From CAYQTL01 sp964420405 (GTDB lineage Bacteria; Acidobacteriota; Thermoanaerobaculia; Thermoanaerobaculales; Sulfomarinibacteraceae), in the NCBI GenBank assembly GCA_964420405.1, contig CAYQTL010000051.1, positions 1-34,068 of the forward strand: a stretch of 34,068 nt of DNA, given 5' to 3'. Made by a program: the position numbers and the translations under genes. Below, one piece after another: positions 1 through 7,213 of the stretch. Each line of letters starts with the position of its first letter. Positions within the stretch are counted from its first letter, which is position 1. The notes below the pieces were generated by a model. The model saw nothing but the letters and a program-made list of their open reading frames with translations, had not been told where the DNA came from and made no database searches.

Positions 1-186
<186 letters not shown>

Positions 187-284
187 AAAACTGTGATCGC
201 CGCCGAAGCGGCCATGATCTGAGAGTTCTACTCGTTCGTAGGTCCGTCGAAACTCGTTCGACGGAGGCCGTCAGTCGGTATCAC

Positions 285-307
285 TCGATCCAGTTTTCAA
301 AGAGCCC
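285..307 (-). promoter_or_regulatory. boxA-like rrn antitermination site
   Basis: On the minus strand the leader reads GGCTCTTTGAAAACTGGATC about 100 nt before mature 16S. The GCTCTTTGA core resembles the rrn boxA (TGCTCTTTAACA in E. coli) bound by NusB-S10, and it stands in the expected place between promoter and 16S. Function is inferred from motif and position only. Confidence 0.6.
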
Positions 308-327
308 CGTCCCGTGTCGGGCATTAC

Positions 328-356
328 ATCCTACGTCCGCTCGGCCCTCGTGTCAA
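328..356 (-). promoter_or_regulatory. rrn promoter P2 (proximal)
   Basis: On the minus strand a perfect -35 TTGACA (356-351) is followed after 17 bp by TAGGAT (333-328). Predicted transcription starts near 321, giving a leader of about 135 nt to 16S. Confidence 0.75.
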
Positions 357-413
357 CCCCTCTCGGTTCCGATCCGGGCTTCGTGTCCGGGCCCCCGCCG
401 CAACGGGAGCGCA

Positions 414-442
414 ACCATACGGAAGGGTCGTTCGGCTGTCAA
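414..442 (-). promoter_or_regulatory. rrn promoter P1 (distal)
   Basis: On the minus strand a perfect TTGACA (442-437) is followed after exactly 17 bp by TATGGT (419-414). It lies 86 bp upstream of P2 in the same orientation, so the rRNA operon seems to have tandem promoters. Confidence 0.72.
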
Positions 443-474
443 CCCCCCTTCGCCAGATTTCCCGGGGATCAGCC

Positions 475-514
475 GAAAAGACGAAGGCCGCCGACCGCAG
501 GCGCGGTCGGCGGC
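475..514 (-). terminator. intrinsic terminator upstream of rrn promoters
   Basis: A perfect 12-bp GC stem (487-498 with 503-514, 4-nt loop) is followed on the minus strand by CTTCGTCTTTTC. It would stop transcripts coming from purN before they enter the rRNA promoter region. Confidence 0.65.
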
Positions 515-628
515 GGGGAGGGAGAGGGGGAAGAGCTCTCTGGCAAGGAAGGCGTGTCCTGGCCGGATCTCTCGACAGGATGGAGGGCGCCTCGTAGAGA
601 GGTCCGAAAGCTCTTCCCCCGTGCCGAA

Positions 629-661
629 GCAAAGAGCAAAGGTGATGCGGCGCGCATCACC
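629..661 (-). terminator. intrinsic terminator downstream of purN
   Basis: A 9-bp stem (641-649 with 653-661, loop GCG) is followed on the minus strand by TTTGCTCTTTGC. It lies about 100 nt past the purN stop and precedes the terminator at 475-514. Confidence 0.6.
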
Positions 662-725
662 GCGAGGGAGCCGGAAGCTTGTCCACCTTGCCCACCCAGT
701 GTGGGCCGACCGACCCGGGCGCGAC

Positions 726-746
726 AATCCCCCACATGGGGGGATT
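726..746 (-). terminator. hairpin just past purN
   Basis: AATCCCCC at 726-733 pairs with GGGGGATT at 739-746 around a 5-nt loop, 17 nt after the purN stop. There is no clear U-tract, so it may be a 3'-end stabilising hairpin and not an efficient terminator. Confidence 0.35.
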
Positions 747-763
747 TCGCGATCAAGCAGGAA

Positions 764-1393
764 TTATTCCGAATAAGGACGCCCGGGGCCGAACACCACC
801 CGGCGTCCGACCACCTCCCACGGCTCCGTCAGCAGACGGCGCAGAGCCAGCGGATAGGCCCGGTGCTCCTCGACGAGGATGGCCGCGGCGAGAGCGTCGG
901 CATCGCCCTTCTCCGGTACGGGCACCGCCCGCTGGACGACGATCGGCCCGTGGTCGAGGTGGTCGTCGACCAGGTGGACGGTGCAGCCGCTGACCGTGAC
1001 GCCGTACTCCCACGCCTGGCGCTGCGCATGAAGCCCGGGAAACGCGGGCAGCAGCGACGGGTGGACGTTGAGGATTCGGTTTCGATAGGCGGTCACGAAC
1101 GCCGGCGACAGCAGGCGCATGTAGCCGGCGAGGCACACCCAGTCCACGGCTGCCTCGCGCAAGGCCGTCACGATGGCGAGGTCGTGGGACTCGCGGTCGG
1201 GGTAGCCGTGGTGTGGCAGGACGACGGCGGCGAGCCCGTGCTCGCGGGCCCACCCGAGGCCGGCGGCGTCGCCGCGGTTCGAAACCACCAGCGACACCCG
1301 GGCGGGGATCTCGCCCGCGGCGCAGGCCGAGATGATCGACTTCATGTTCGAGCCGCGACCCGAGATGAGGACACCGATGCGCGTCGTAGCCAT
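764..1393 (-). CDS. purN: phosphoribosylglycinamide formyltransferase (GART)
   Basis: PurN transfers a formyl group from 10-formyltetrahydrofolate to GAR in cytosolic purine synthesis. The 209-aa product has the usual family length. The N-terminal phosphate-binding loop reads LISGRGSNM near residue 9. The catalytic block HPSLLPAFPGLHAQ supplies the Asn/His pair (NVHPSLLP), and VDDHLDHGPIV supplies the catalytic Asp. The ATG at 1393 is chosen because the conserved N-terminus begins at once. It has no Shine-Dalgarno; instead TACAAT ends 7 nt upstream, pointing to a leaderless mRNA. The gene stands alone between tRNA-Phe and the rrn leader, with hairpins downstream. Identity is secure from the motifs. 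Confidence 0.96.
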   Translation of the reverse strand: MATTRIGVLISGRGSNMKSIISACAAGEIPARVSLVVSNRGDAAGLGWAREHGLAAVVLPHHGYPDRESHDLAIVTALREAAVDWVCLAGYMRLLSPAFVTAYRNRILNVHPSLLPAFPGLHAQRQAWEYGVTVSGCTVHLVDDHLDHGPIVVQRAVPVPEKGDADALAAAILVEEHRAYPLALRRLLTEPWEVVGRRVVFGPGRPYSE

Positions 1394-1400
1394 GGGCGGG

Positions 1401-1406
1401 ATTGTA
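1401..1406 (-). promoter_or_regulatory. -10 element of leaderless purN
   Basis: TACAAT on the minus strand is followed by 7 nt (CCCGCCC) and then the purN ATG, so transcription is predicted to begin at or next to the start codon. No good -35 is visible. Confidence 0.55.
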
Positions 1407-1560
1407 TCGGGCTCGCCGCCGGGTCACCACGTCCGGCGGCAGCCGTCCGAGCGCGCTCCCTCCCCACGCCCGGCACGGTTCGAGCTGACGCCGCAGCCGC
1501 CACGGCGCAGAGCCCGGCGAGCCGCCGAGGCACCCGAGCCGAGCTGTCACGAGGGGATGT

Positions 1561-1576
1561 CGCCCCGGATGGGGCG
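1561..1576 (-). terminator. hairpin after tRNA-Phe
   Basis: CGCCCC (1571-1576 on the minus strand) pairs with GGGGCG (1561-1566) around ATCC, beginning 3 nt past the encoded CCA. It lacks a U-tract; it may be a weak terminator or a processing stem. Confidence 0.35.
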
Positions 1577-1578
1577 GG

Positions 1579-1654
1579 TGGTGCCCAGGGGCGGAGTTGA
1601 ACCACCGACACCCGCATTTTCAGTGCGGTGCTCTACCAGCTGAGCTACCTGGGC
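1579..1654 (-). tRNA. tRNA-Phe (anticodon GAA)
   Basis: A full 76-nt cloverleaf reads on the minus strand: acceptor GCCCAGG/CCTGGGC, D-stem GCTC/GAGC, anticodon stem CCGCA/TGCGG with loop CTGAAAA (anticodon GAA), T-loop TTCAACT, discriminator A and an encoded CCA (1581-1579). It has its own consensus promoter 19 nt upstream. Confidence 0.97.
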
Positions 1655-1672
1655 ACAGCAGGCAGGACGAGG

Positions 1673-1701
1673 TTTATAGCCGACGGCGAGACGGCTGTCA
1701 A
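1673..1701 (-). promoter_or_regulatory. promoter of tRNA-Phe
   Basis: On the minus strand TTGACA (1701-1696), a 17-bp spacer and TATAAA (1678-1673) give a near-consensus sigma-70 promoter. The predicted start is about 10 nt before the tRNA. It diverges from the tolQ promoter. Confidence 0.8.
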
Positions 1702-1735
1702 CCGAAGGGAGCTGTCGCGATCGGGGCCGAGCACG

Positions 1736-1741
1736 TACAAT
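1736..1741 (+). promoter_or_regulatory. -10 element of tolQ, likely leaderless
   Basis: TACAAT is followed by 8 nt (GCGGCGTC) and the tolQ GTG. No Shine-Dalgarno lies between, so the mRNA probably starts at or within a base or two of the GTG. The -35 region is weak (CTGTCG at 1712-1717). Confidence 0.5.
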
Positions 1742-1749
1742 GCGGCGTC

Positions 1750-2424
1750 GTGGAGATCCTGCACTTCTTCCTCGCGACCGGGTGGGTCGCCAAGATCGTG
1801 CTCACGATCCTGATTCTGTTCTCCCTCGCGTCCTGGTCGGTCATCCTCGCGAAGTGGCGGGAGCTCGCGTCGGCTCGCGCGGCGTCGGACAGATTCCTGA
1901 GGATGTTCCGCAAGGCCTCCCGGCTCAACGAGGTCGCGGACGCCATCGGGAAGCACCGCAGCTCGCCGCTGGCGGCGATGTTCCAGGCCGGCTACACCGA
2001 GCTGGAGGCGACCATCCGGGCCGGACGCCGGACCGGCGGGGCCGAGGGACCCCTCAGGATCCGCAGTCTCGACGGCATCGACCGCTCGCTGGAACGGGCG
2101 ACCGGCGCCGAGCAGGAGCGGCTCGCCAGGGCGCTGCCGCTGCTCGCCACCACCGCGAGCGCGACGCCCTTCATCGGCCTGTTCGGCACCGTCTGGGGGA
2201 TCATGAACACCTTCCGGGCGATCGGGGCGACCGGCTCCACGTCGATCCTGACGGTGGCGCCCGGCATCGCCGAGGCCCTCGTGAACACCGCGGCCGGACT
2301 GCTGGCGGCGATCCCCGCGGTGGTGGCGTACAACCACCTGCTCGCCAGGGTCCGCCACCTGCGGCGGCGAATGGACGACTTCCGGTTGGAGTTCCTCAAC
2401 CTGGTGGAACGGAACTTCATGTAG
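1750..2424 (+). CDS. tolQ: TolQ/ExbB proton-channel protein
   Basis: Inner-membrane subunit of the TolQR (ExbBD) proton-driven motor that energises outer-membrane constriction or TonB-type transport. The 224-aa product has a first membrane span near residues 11-33 (WVAKIVLTILILFSLASW), a cytoplasmic region, and a MotA/TolQ/ExbB C-terminal domain with LFGTVWGIMNTFRAIG (about 138-153) and two more spans to LLAAIPAVVAYN. The GTG at 1750 is chosen because the first hydrophobic segment follows directly; in-frame codons further upstream run back through the tRNA-Phe promoter and into the tRNA gene itself. It is the first gene of a four-gene cluster with tolR, a TonB/TolA-like gene and tolB. The presence of tolB favours the Tol reading over ExbB. 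Confidence 0.92.
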   Translation: MEILHFFLATGWVAKIVLTILILFSLASWSVILAKWRELASARAASDRFLRMFRKASRLNEVADAIGKHRSSPLAAMFQAGYTELEATIRAGRRTGGAEGPLRIRSLDGIDRSLERATGAEQERLARALPLLATTASATPFIGLFGTVWGIMNTFRAIGATGSTSILTVAPGIAEALVNTAAGLLAAIPAVVAYNHLLARVRHLRRRMDDFRLEFLNLVERNFM

Positions 2425-2432
2425 CCGCCCGG

Positions 2433-2451
2433 CGGTGGAGCCTCTCCACCG
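2433..2451 (+). other. hairpin between tolQ and tolR
   Basis: CGGTGGAG (2433-2440) pairs with CTCCACCG (2444-2451) around CCT in the 99-nt tolQ-tolR gap. There is no U-tract. It may stabilise or separate the tolQ message; it is unlikely to end the operon. Confidence 0.35.
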
Positions 2452-2523
2452 GGACACCTCGGCAGACCGGCGCGCACCGCCGGGACACACCACGACCGGC
2501 GGCAAGAACGGGACGGACGACGC

Positions 2524-2937
2524 ATGGCTGTGACAATCGGCAGCGACGATCTCGGAGAGCTGGCGGAGATCAACGTCACACCGCTGGTGGACGTGATGCT
2601 CGTGCTGCTGATCATCTTCATCATCACCGCGCCGATGCTGGTCCAGGGGCTCGAGGTGAACCTGCCGAAGCAGACCGCGCCGGCGTTGACCGCGGAGGGG
2701 GCCGAGCCGCTGATCGTCACTGTGACGGCCGACCGGGTGATCCTGCTCGGCGACGACCCCATCCACATCGATCTGCTGCCCGACCGGCTCGGCGTGCTGC
2801 TCGAGGGCCGCCCGCGACCGGTCTACCTCAAGGCGGACGAGTCGATCCCGTACGGATTCGTCGTCCGTGTGCTGGCGGTCCTCGACCAGATCGGCGTCGA
2901 GCAGGTCGGCATGGTGACTCTGCCCGAGGGCGGCTGA
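2524..2937 (+). CDS. tolR: TolR/ExbD biopolymer transport protein
   Basis: The 137-aa protein has the ExbD/TolR plan: a short cytoplasmic N-terminus, one membrane span and a periplasmic domain. The signature INVTPLVDVMLVLLIIFIIT (about 17-36) carries the membrane Asp that forms the proton path with TolQ. The periplasmic part contains VYLKADESIPYG, typical of the family. ATG 2524 is used since the conserved EINVTPLVD begins at residue 16. Its stop overlaps the next start by one base (TGATG), so translation of the TonB-like gene is likely coupled. Confidence 0.95.
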   Translation: MAVTIGSDDLGELAEINVTPLVDVMLVLLIIFIITAPMLVQGLEVNLPKQTAPALTAEGAEPLIVTVTADRVILLGDDPIHIDLLPDRLGVLLEGRPRPVYLKADESIPYGFVVRVLAVLDQIGVEQVGMVTLPEGG

Positions 2938-3674
2938 TGGACGCGGTGTCGCGCCTCCTCGCCGAGCGGGAAGGGCGCCGGCAGCGCCTGACGCCGTACG
3001 TCGTGGCCGCGGTGCTGCTGCACGGCGCCATCGCCGCCGCGCTCTTCCTGGCCGGCAGGTACGGCCACACCGCTCCCGCCCACCTGCCGGCAGTGTCGGT
3101 CCGGCTGGTACGCCCGTCGCCGGCACCGCCGTCGGGCCGGGCGCCCGCCCGGGCCACGCCCGCACCCGCTCCGACCCGCGCGGCGCCTGTCGCCGAGCCG
3201 ACTCCGGTCGCCACCGCGCCACCGGCGCCGACCCGGGCGGCGCAGCCCCCGGCGAGCGCCGACGCGATGCCCGATGTCGAGCGCCGCCGCACGCCACCGG
3301 CCGCGGTGGCGCCGCCGCCGGCCGATGCGCCGGAAGGGGGCGGCGGCCGCGGGCTGTCCCTCGGCGACGGCGGCGCCGGGACCCCCGCCGGAATCCCGTC
3401 CGACTTCCAGTTCACCTACTACGTGGACCGCATGCTGGCGCTGATCGAGTCGCGGTGGTACAAACCGCCGTCGCCGCCGGGAACCAGGGCGCGGGCCCGG
3501 TTCCGGATTCGCCGGGACGGCCGCCTGGAGGCGATCGTGCTCGAGGAGAGCTCGGGCCAGCCGACCTTCGACCGCGCCGTGCTGCGGGCGCTGTACGCGG
3601 CCAACCCGCTGCCACCGCTGCCGCCGGCCTACCGCAAGGACAGCCTGACGGTCCACCTCAGCTTCACGGAGTGA
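2937..3674 (+). CDS. TonB/TolA-like energy-transducer protein
   Basis: The 245-aa product has one membrane span near residues 20-41 (VVAAVLLHGAIAAALFLAG) containing a His, as in TonB/TolA anchors that engage ExbBD/TolQR. A Pro/Ala/Thr-rich periplasm-spanning stretch covers about 55-145. A TonB-type C-terminal domain covers about 160-245 (FTYYVDRMLALIESRWYKPP, then FRIRRDGRLEAIVLEESSG and FDRAVLRALYAANPLPPLP). The ATG overlaps the tolR stop. Its place between tolR and tolB is that of tolA, but the C-terminal fold looks more like the TonB family; I leave the symbol empty. The linker is low-complexity and would align poorly. Confidence 0.85.
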   Translation: MDAVSRLLAEREGRRQRLTPYVVAAVLLHGAIAAALFLAGRYGHTAPAHLPAVSVRLVRPSPAPPSGRAPARATPAPAPTRAAPVAEPTPVATAPPAPTRAAQPPASADAMPDVERRRTPPAAVAPPPADAPEGGGGRGLSLGDGGAGTPAGIPSDFQFTYYVDRMLALIESRWYKPPSPPGTRARARFRIRRDGRLEAIVLEESSGQPTFDRAVLRALYAANPLPPLPPAYRKDSLTVHLSFTE

Positions 3675-3678
3675 GCCG

Positions 3679-4974
3679 ATGCCCCGACACACGACGATCC
3701 TCGCCCTCGCCGCGCTCGTCGCGGTGACCTCCGCCGCGACCGCCCAGGACGAGATCTATCTCGAGATCACCGAGCCCGGCCTGCGCCGGGTGGCGGTGGC
3801 CGCGCCGCCGCTGCTCGTGCTGCCGGGCACGCCCGCCGATGTCGCCGGGGAGCTCCAGTCGACTCTCGACGGCGATCTCTCGGCGGCGGCGCCGATCGCG
3901 GTCGTCGACCCCCGCCTCTACGTCCTGGTGGAGGACCACCCGAACCCCGACGTGCTCAACCAGAGGTGGCGTGCGATCGGCGCCCAGTTCCTGCTCTCCG
4001 GGACCATCGTCCGGGCGGGAGGACAGATCGTCGTCGAGGCCAGGCTGGTGGACCTCGTGTCGGGCGAGCTCGCCTTCGCCAAGCGCTACCGCGCCGGGAC
4101 ATCGGCCGCACGGGTGGTGGCCCACACCCTGGCCAACGACCTGGTCCAGGTCTTCACCGGCCGCCCCGGACCGTTCCTGTCGCGGATCGCGTTCATCTCC
4201 GACCGCAGCGGCAGCTCCGAGGTGTGGGTGATGGACTGGGACGGCTCCAATCCGGCGCAGCTGACCAAGCACGGCTCCATCGCCCTCGCGCCGGGCTGGT
4301 CACCCGACGGCGAGCAGCTCGTGTTCACCTCCTATCTGCGTGGAGCGCCGGCCCTGTTCGTGCTGACCCCGCAGGAGGGCTACCTGAAGCTGCTGTGGGA
4401 CGAGGGCGGCGTCAACTCGTCGGCCAGTATCTCGCCCGACGGCACGACCCTCGCCTTCGCCTCGAGCCGCGACGGCAACGTCGACATCTACACCATGCCG
4501 ATGGACGGCGGTACCCCGAGCCGCCTGACCACCGCCCGGGGGATCGACACCCAGCCCGCCTGGGCCCCCAACGGACGCCAGATCGCGTTCACCTCGGCGC
4601 GCTCGGGTACGCCGCAGATCTACCTGATGGACCGGGACGGCTCGAACGTCCGTCGGCTGACCTTCGAGGGGAGCTTCCACGACGAGCCGGCGTGGTCGTA
4701 CGACGGCACCAGGGTGGTGTGCACCACCAAGGTGGGTGCCACCTTCCAGCTCGCCACCGTCGACATCGTGACCGGCGACCGGACGGTCATCGCCGGCCCC
4801 GGCAACAACGAGTCGCCGACCTTCTCGCCGGACGGGACGATGCTCGCGTTCGCCTCCGACCGGACCGGCGAGCCGCAGATCTTCATCACCGACGCCGAGG
4901 GCGTCCCGCGACAGCTGACCACCGAGGGCACCAACCACTCGCCGGTCTGGATCAGCGGCGCCGGAGGACCCTGA
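3679..4974 (+). CDS. tolB: TolB periplasmic beta-propeller protein
   Basis: Periplasmic component of the Tol system, normally shuttling between Pal and outer-membrane or TolA partners. The 431-aa protein starts with a signal peptide (residues about 1-22, ending ATAQDE). The N-terminal TolB domain (about 30-160) includes FLLSGTIVR. Five or so WD/PD40 propeller repeats follow, seen as recurring WSPDG, ISPDG, WAPNG, WSYDG and FSPDG blocks with FTS, FAS and LTT strands. It begins 4 nt after the TonB-like gene. No pal or cpoB follows, unlike the usual order. Confidence 0.94.
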   Translation: MPRHTTILALAALVAVTSAATAQDEIYLEITEPGLRRVAVAAPPLLVLPGTPADVAGELQSTLDGDLSAAAPIAVVDPRLYVLVEDHPNPDVLNQRWRAIGAQFLLSGTIVRAGGQIVVEARLVDLVSGELAFAKRYRAGTSAARVVAHTLANDLVQVFTGRPGPFLSRIAFISDRSGSSEVWVMDWDGSNPAQLTKHGSIALAPGWSPDGEQLVFTSYLRGAPALFVLTPQEGYLKLLWDEGGVNSSASISPDGTTLAFASSRDGNVDIYTMPMDGGTPSRLTTARGIDTQPAWAPNGRQIAFTSARSGTPQIYLMDRDGSNVRRLTFEGSFHDEPAWSYDGTRVVCTTKVGATFQLATVDIVTGDRTVIAGPGNNESPTFSPDGTMLAFASDRTGEPQIFITDAEGVPRQLTTEGTNHSPVWISGAGGP

Positions 4975-5010
4975 CGGGGCCGTTTGATGGCACAGGGGGC
5001 GACCGCCGGG

Positions 5011-5016
5011 TACAAT
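5011..5016 (+). promoter_or_regulatory. -10 element of the zinc-ribbon gene
   Basis: TACAAT lies 55 nt before the ATG at 5072, with a Shine-Dalgarno (GGGAGA) in the leader. The -35 is poor. Confidence 0.4.
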
Positions 5017-5071
5017 GGCCCGATGGTCCCCGGACGATCCCGTCCGAGGCCGACCCCCTGGGAGACATCCG

Positions 5072-5521
5072 ATGAGCGACCGCAAGTACCGCCACCGCGG
5101 CTATCAGGACGACGACCGTGACCGCGACCGTCGCGAGCGGGAACCGCGCACCCCCTCCCAGGGTCCGCGCCTGGAGGGGGCGCCGCGCGGCCGGGGCATC
5201 GGCGCGCCCGCTCACGTGACGTTCCGCTGCGCCCGCTGCGGCCACGATCTTCATCATCAGGAGGTCGCGCCGGACACGACGTGTCCGTCATGCGGCTCGG
5301 GTCTGCACACCTGCACCAACTGCACCTTCTTCGACACAGGCGCGCGTTTCGAGTGCCGCAAACCGCTCGAGGCCCGTGTCGAGGCCAAGGGCAAGCCCAA
5401 CCGCTGCCCGTTCTTCCAGCCCAAGGTGGTGCGCGACCTCAAGGTGACCAACAAGCCCGAGGCCGGGGTCGCCAGCCCGTCCGACGCCCGCGCCGCCTTC
5501 GACGCCCTGTTCAAGAAGTAG
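5072..5521 (+). CDS. zinc-ribbon protein of unknown function
   Basis: I do not recognise a named family. The 149-aa protein begins with a very hydrophilic Arg/Asp-rich stretch (about 3-45). Eight cysteines follow: C53/C56 with C71/C74 form a classic zinc ribbon (FRCARCG, TTCPSCG), and C81/C84/C95/C112 (HTCTNCTFFDTG, FECRKP, NRCPFF) probably form a second site. The C-terminus ends in a short Ala-rich helix. ATG 5072 is chosen for GGGAGA 7 nt upstream; an upstream in-frame ATG at 5015 overlaps the predicted -10. The stop codon lies inside the left arm of a terminator hairpin. It stands where pal would be expected after tolB, but shows no lipobox or OmpA domain. Confidence 0.8.
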   Translation: MSDRKYRHRGYQDDDRDRDRREREPRTPSQGPRLEGAPRGRGIGAPAHVTFRCARCGHDLHHQEVAPDTTCPSCGSGLHTCTNCTFFDTGARFECRKPLEARVEAKGKPNRCPFFQPKVVRDLKVTNKPEAGVASPSDARAAFDALFKK

Positions 5522-5552
5522 AAGAAGGTCCGGCGGCCGGACCTTCTTCTAC
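5518..5552 (+). terminator. terminator, 35-nt perfect palindrome
   Basis: A 17-bp inverted repeat with a 1-nt centre starts in the stop codon of the zinc-ribbon gene. The GC core (GGTCCGGC/GCCGGACC) is followed by TTCTTCTAC, an imperfect U-tract, and preceded by GAAGAA, so it could act in both directions. Confidence 0.65.
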
Positions 5553-5611
5553 CTAGAGAGAAGGTCGGGACCGTCGTCGCAGAATCTGCCACCGCCGTCG
5601 CTCGCGGCCTG

Positions 5612-5620
5612 TGCTAGTCT
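5612..5620 (+). promoter_or_regulatory. extended -10 promoter of MFS gene
   Basis: TGCTAGTCT (TG-n-TANNNT) about 94 nt before the ATG. The -35 is unclear. Confidence 0.4.
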
Positions 5621-5713
5621 CGCGCGCGGCGCGGAGTCGGACAGGTGAAGAGAGGTCGTCGCTGGTCCCGGTGGCGTCCGGATGGCGTTCCGCGCGGAAC
5701 ACGGGGGCAGGGA

Positions 5714-7108
5714 ATGGACCCATCGAGCGAGAGCATCCGGGAGTCGGCGGTGGCGCGCTGGGGCGTGCTCGTGCTCGTGAGCACCGTCATGTTCATGAAC
5801 TACTACTTCTACGACGCCCTGTCTCCGCTGAAGGACCTGATGCAGTCCGAGCTCGGCTTCACCTCGGCGGACTACGGCTTCTTCACCTCCGCCTACTCGA
5901 TCCCGAACGTGTTCCTGCTGATGGCGGTGATCGGCGGCATCATCTCCGACCGCCTCGGCATCCGGATCACCGGCTTCACCTTCTGCGTGCTGATGGCCGT
6001 GGGCGGCGCGGTGACGGCATACGGCGCCAGCGACGTGTTCCTGCAGGGAGGACCCGGCCACGCGTTCATGGCGTCGTTCCTCGAGGACTTCTCGCCCGCC
6101 CTCAAAATGACGTCCCTCGGCTTCTTCATCTTCGGTCTCGGCGCCGAGACCAGCATCGTCGTGATCTCGAAGATCGTCGTGAAGTGGTTCAAGGGACGCG
6201 AGCTCGCTCTCGCCCTCGGGCTCAACCTCGCCTTCGGACGGCTCGGCGCGGCGTTGGCCCTGGTGCTGTCGCCGCGGCTCGTCCATCCCGAGTGGACCAC
6301 GGCGATCTGGTTCGGCGTGCTGCTGCTCGTGATCGGCCTTCTCGGCTTCGTCGTCTACATGATGCTCGACGTCAAGCTCGACCGGCAGCTGCACGAGGAG
6401 ATGCCGCGGGACCTGGAGGAGGACTTCCGGATCGCGGACCTCGGGTTCCTGGTCACCAACCGCTCGTTCCTGTTCATCACCGCGCTGTGCGTGACCTTCT
6501 ACTCGGCGGTCTTCCCGTTCATCAAGTACGCCCCGGACCTGCTGATGAACAAGTTCGGCCTCGAGCGCGAGCTCGCCGGAGGAATCTCGTCGATCCTGAT
6601 GTTCGGGACCATCGTGCTGACCCCTCTGTTCGGTTGGTTCGCAGACAACAGGGGCAAGAGCGCGTCGCTCATGTATCTGGGCTCGGCGTTGCTGATCGTC
6701 TCCCACCTGATGTTCGCGGTGACGTCGATCACGCCGTACGTGCCGATCTTCCTGCTCGGCGTCGCGTTCGCGCTGGTGCCGGCGGCGATGTGGCCTGCGG
6801 TCACCAAGATCGTCGGCGAGAACAAGCTCGGGACCGCCTACGGTTTCATGTTCTCGGTCCAGAACCTCGGGCTGTGGGCGTTCCCGATCCTGATCGGGTG
6901 GGTGCTCGAGGCGTCCAACCCCGGCGTCGCCGAGGCGATCATCGCCGGCCAGGATGCGGTCTACGACTACACCAACCCGATGCTGATGCTCGCCGGCCTC
7001 GGAGTCTTCGGGCTGCTGTTCGCCTTCCTGCTGAAGCGCGACGACCGGACCTCCGGCTTCGGCCTCGAGCAACCCAACAAGCAGGCCGACGTCGAGGTGG
7101 CGGTCTGA
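5714..7108 (+). CDS. major facilitator superfamily transporter
   Basis: The 464-aa polytopic inner-membrane protein has about twelve hydrophobic segments. The loop after the second span reads IISDRLGIRITG, the MFS motif-A position (GxxxDRxGxR), and the matching half-repeat reads FGWFADNRGKSASL. The N-terminus contains NYYFYDALSPLKDLMQ and SAYSIPNVFLL. This style recalls bacterial relatives of the MFSD1 group; substrate cannot be told. ATG 5714 is chosen (GGCAGGG upstream) over 5645, because it places a short N-terminus before the first span. It stands alone, with its own extended -10 promoter. Confidence 0.85.
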   Translation: MDPSSESIRESAVARWGVLVLVSTVMFMNYYFYDALSPLKDLMQSELGFTSADYGFFTSAYSIPNVFLLMAVIGGIISDRLGIRITGFTFCVLMAVGGAVTAYGASDVFLQGGPGHAFMASFLEDFSPALKMTSLGFFIFGLGAETSIVVISKIVVKWFKGRELALALGLNLAFGRLGAALALVLSPRLVHPEWTTAIWFGVLLLVIGLLGFVVYMMLDVKLDRQLHEEMPRDLEEDFRIADLGFLVTNRSFLFITALCVTFYSAVFPFIKYAPDLLMNKFGLERELAGGISSILMFGTIVLTPLFGWFADNRGKSASLMYLGSALLIVSHLMFAVTSITPYVPIFLLGVAFALVPAAMWPAVTKIVGENKLGTAYGFMFSVQNLGLWAFPILIGWVLEASNPGVAEAIIAGQDAVYDYTNPMLMLAGLGVFGLLFAFLLKRDDRTSGFGLEQPNKQADVEVAV

Positions 7109-7152
7109 CGGCGCGCTCGTCGCCGGCGATGGAACACCTCCCGCCGGCGACC

Positions 7153-7161
7153 TGTTAGACT
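7153..7161 (+). promoter_or_regulatory. extended -10 promoter of phosphoesterase gene
   Basis: TGTTAGACT (TG-n-TAGACT) ends 52 nt before the GTG at 7214; the leader carries GGAGGA. Confidence 0.4.
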
Positions 7162-7213
7162 GCGACGACGATCCGCGGCGTCGCGGCGCCGCCCTTCGGA
7201 GGACCCCCCCAGC

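Larger units (their letters stand above)
187..763 (-). other. rRNA leader and promoter region, no protein gene
   Basis: No credible coding sequence lies between the 16S 5' end and the purN stop. Reading frames open here are overlapping on both strands and match no family I know. The stretch holds, in the direction of rRNA transcription, two terminator hairpins that shut off purN, two TTGACA-type promoters, and a leader with a boxA-like antitermination site, each listed separately. A short palindrome, CAGTTGAAAACTG, at 181-193 straddles the start of mature 16S and echoes TTTGAAAACTGG at 290-301, so the two could take part in leader folding and processing. Confidence 0.7.
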
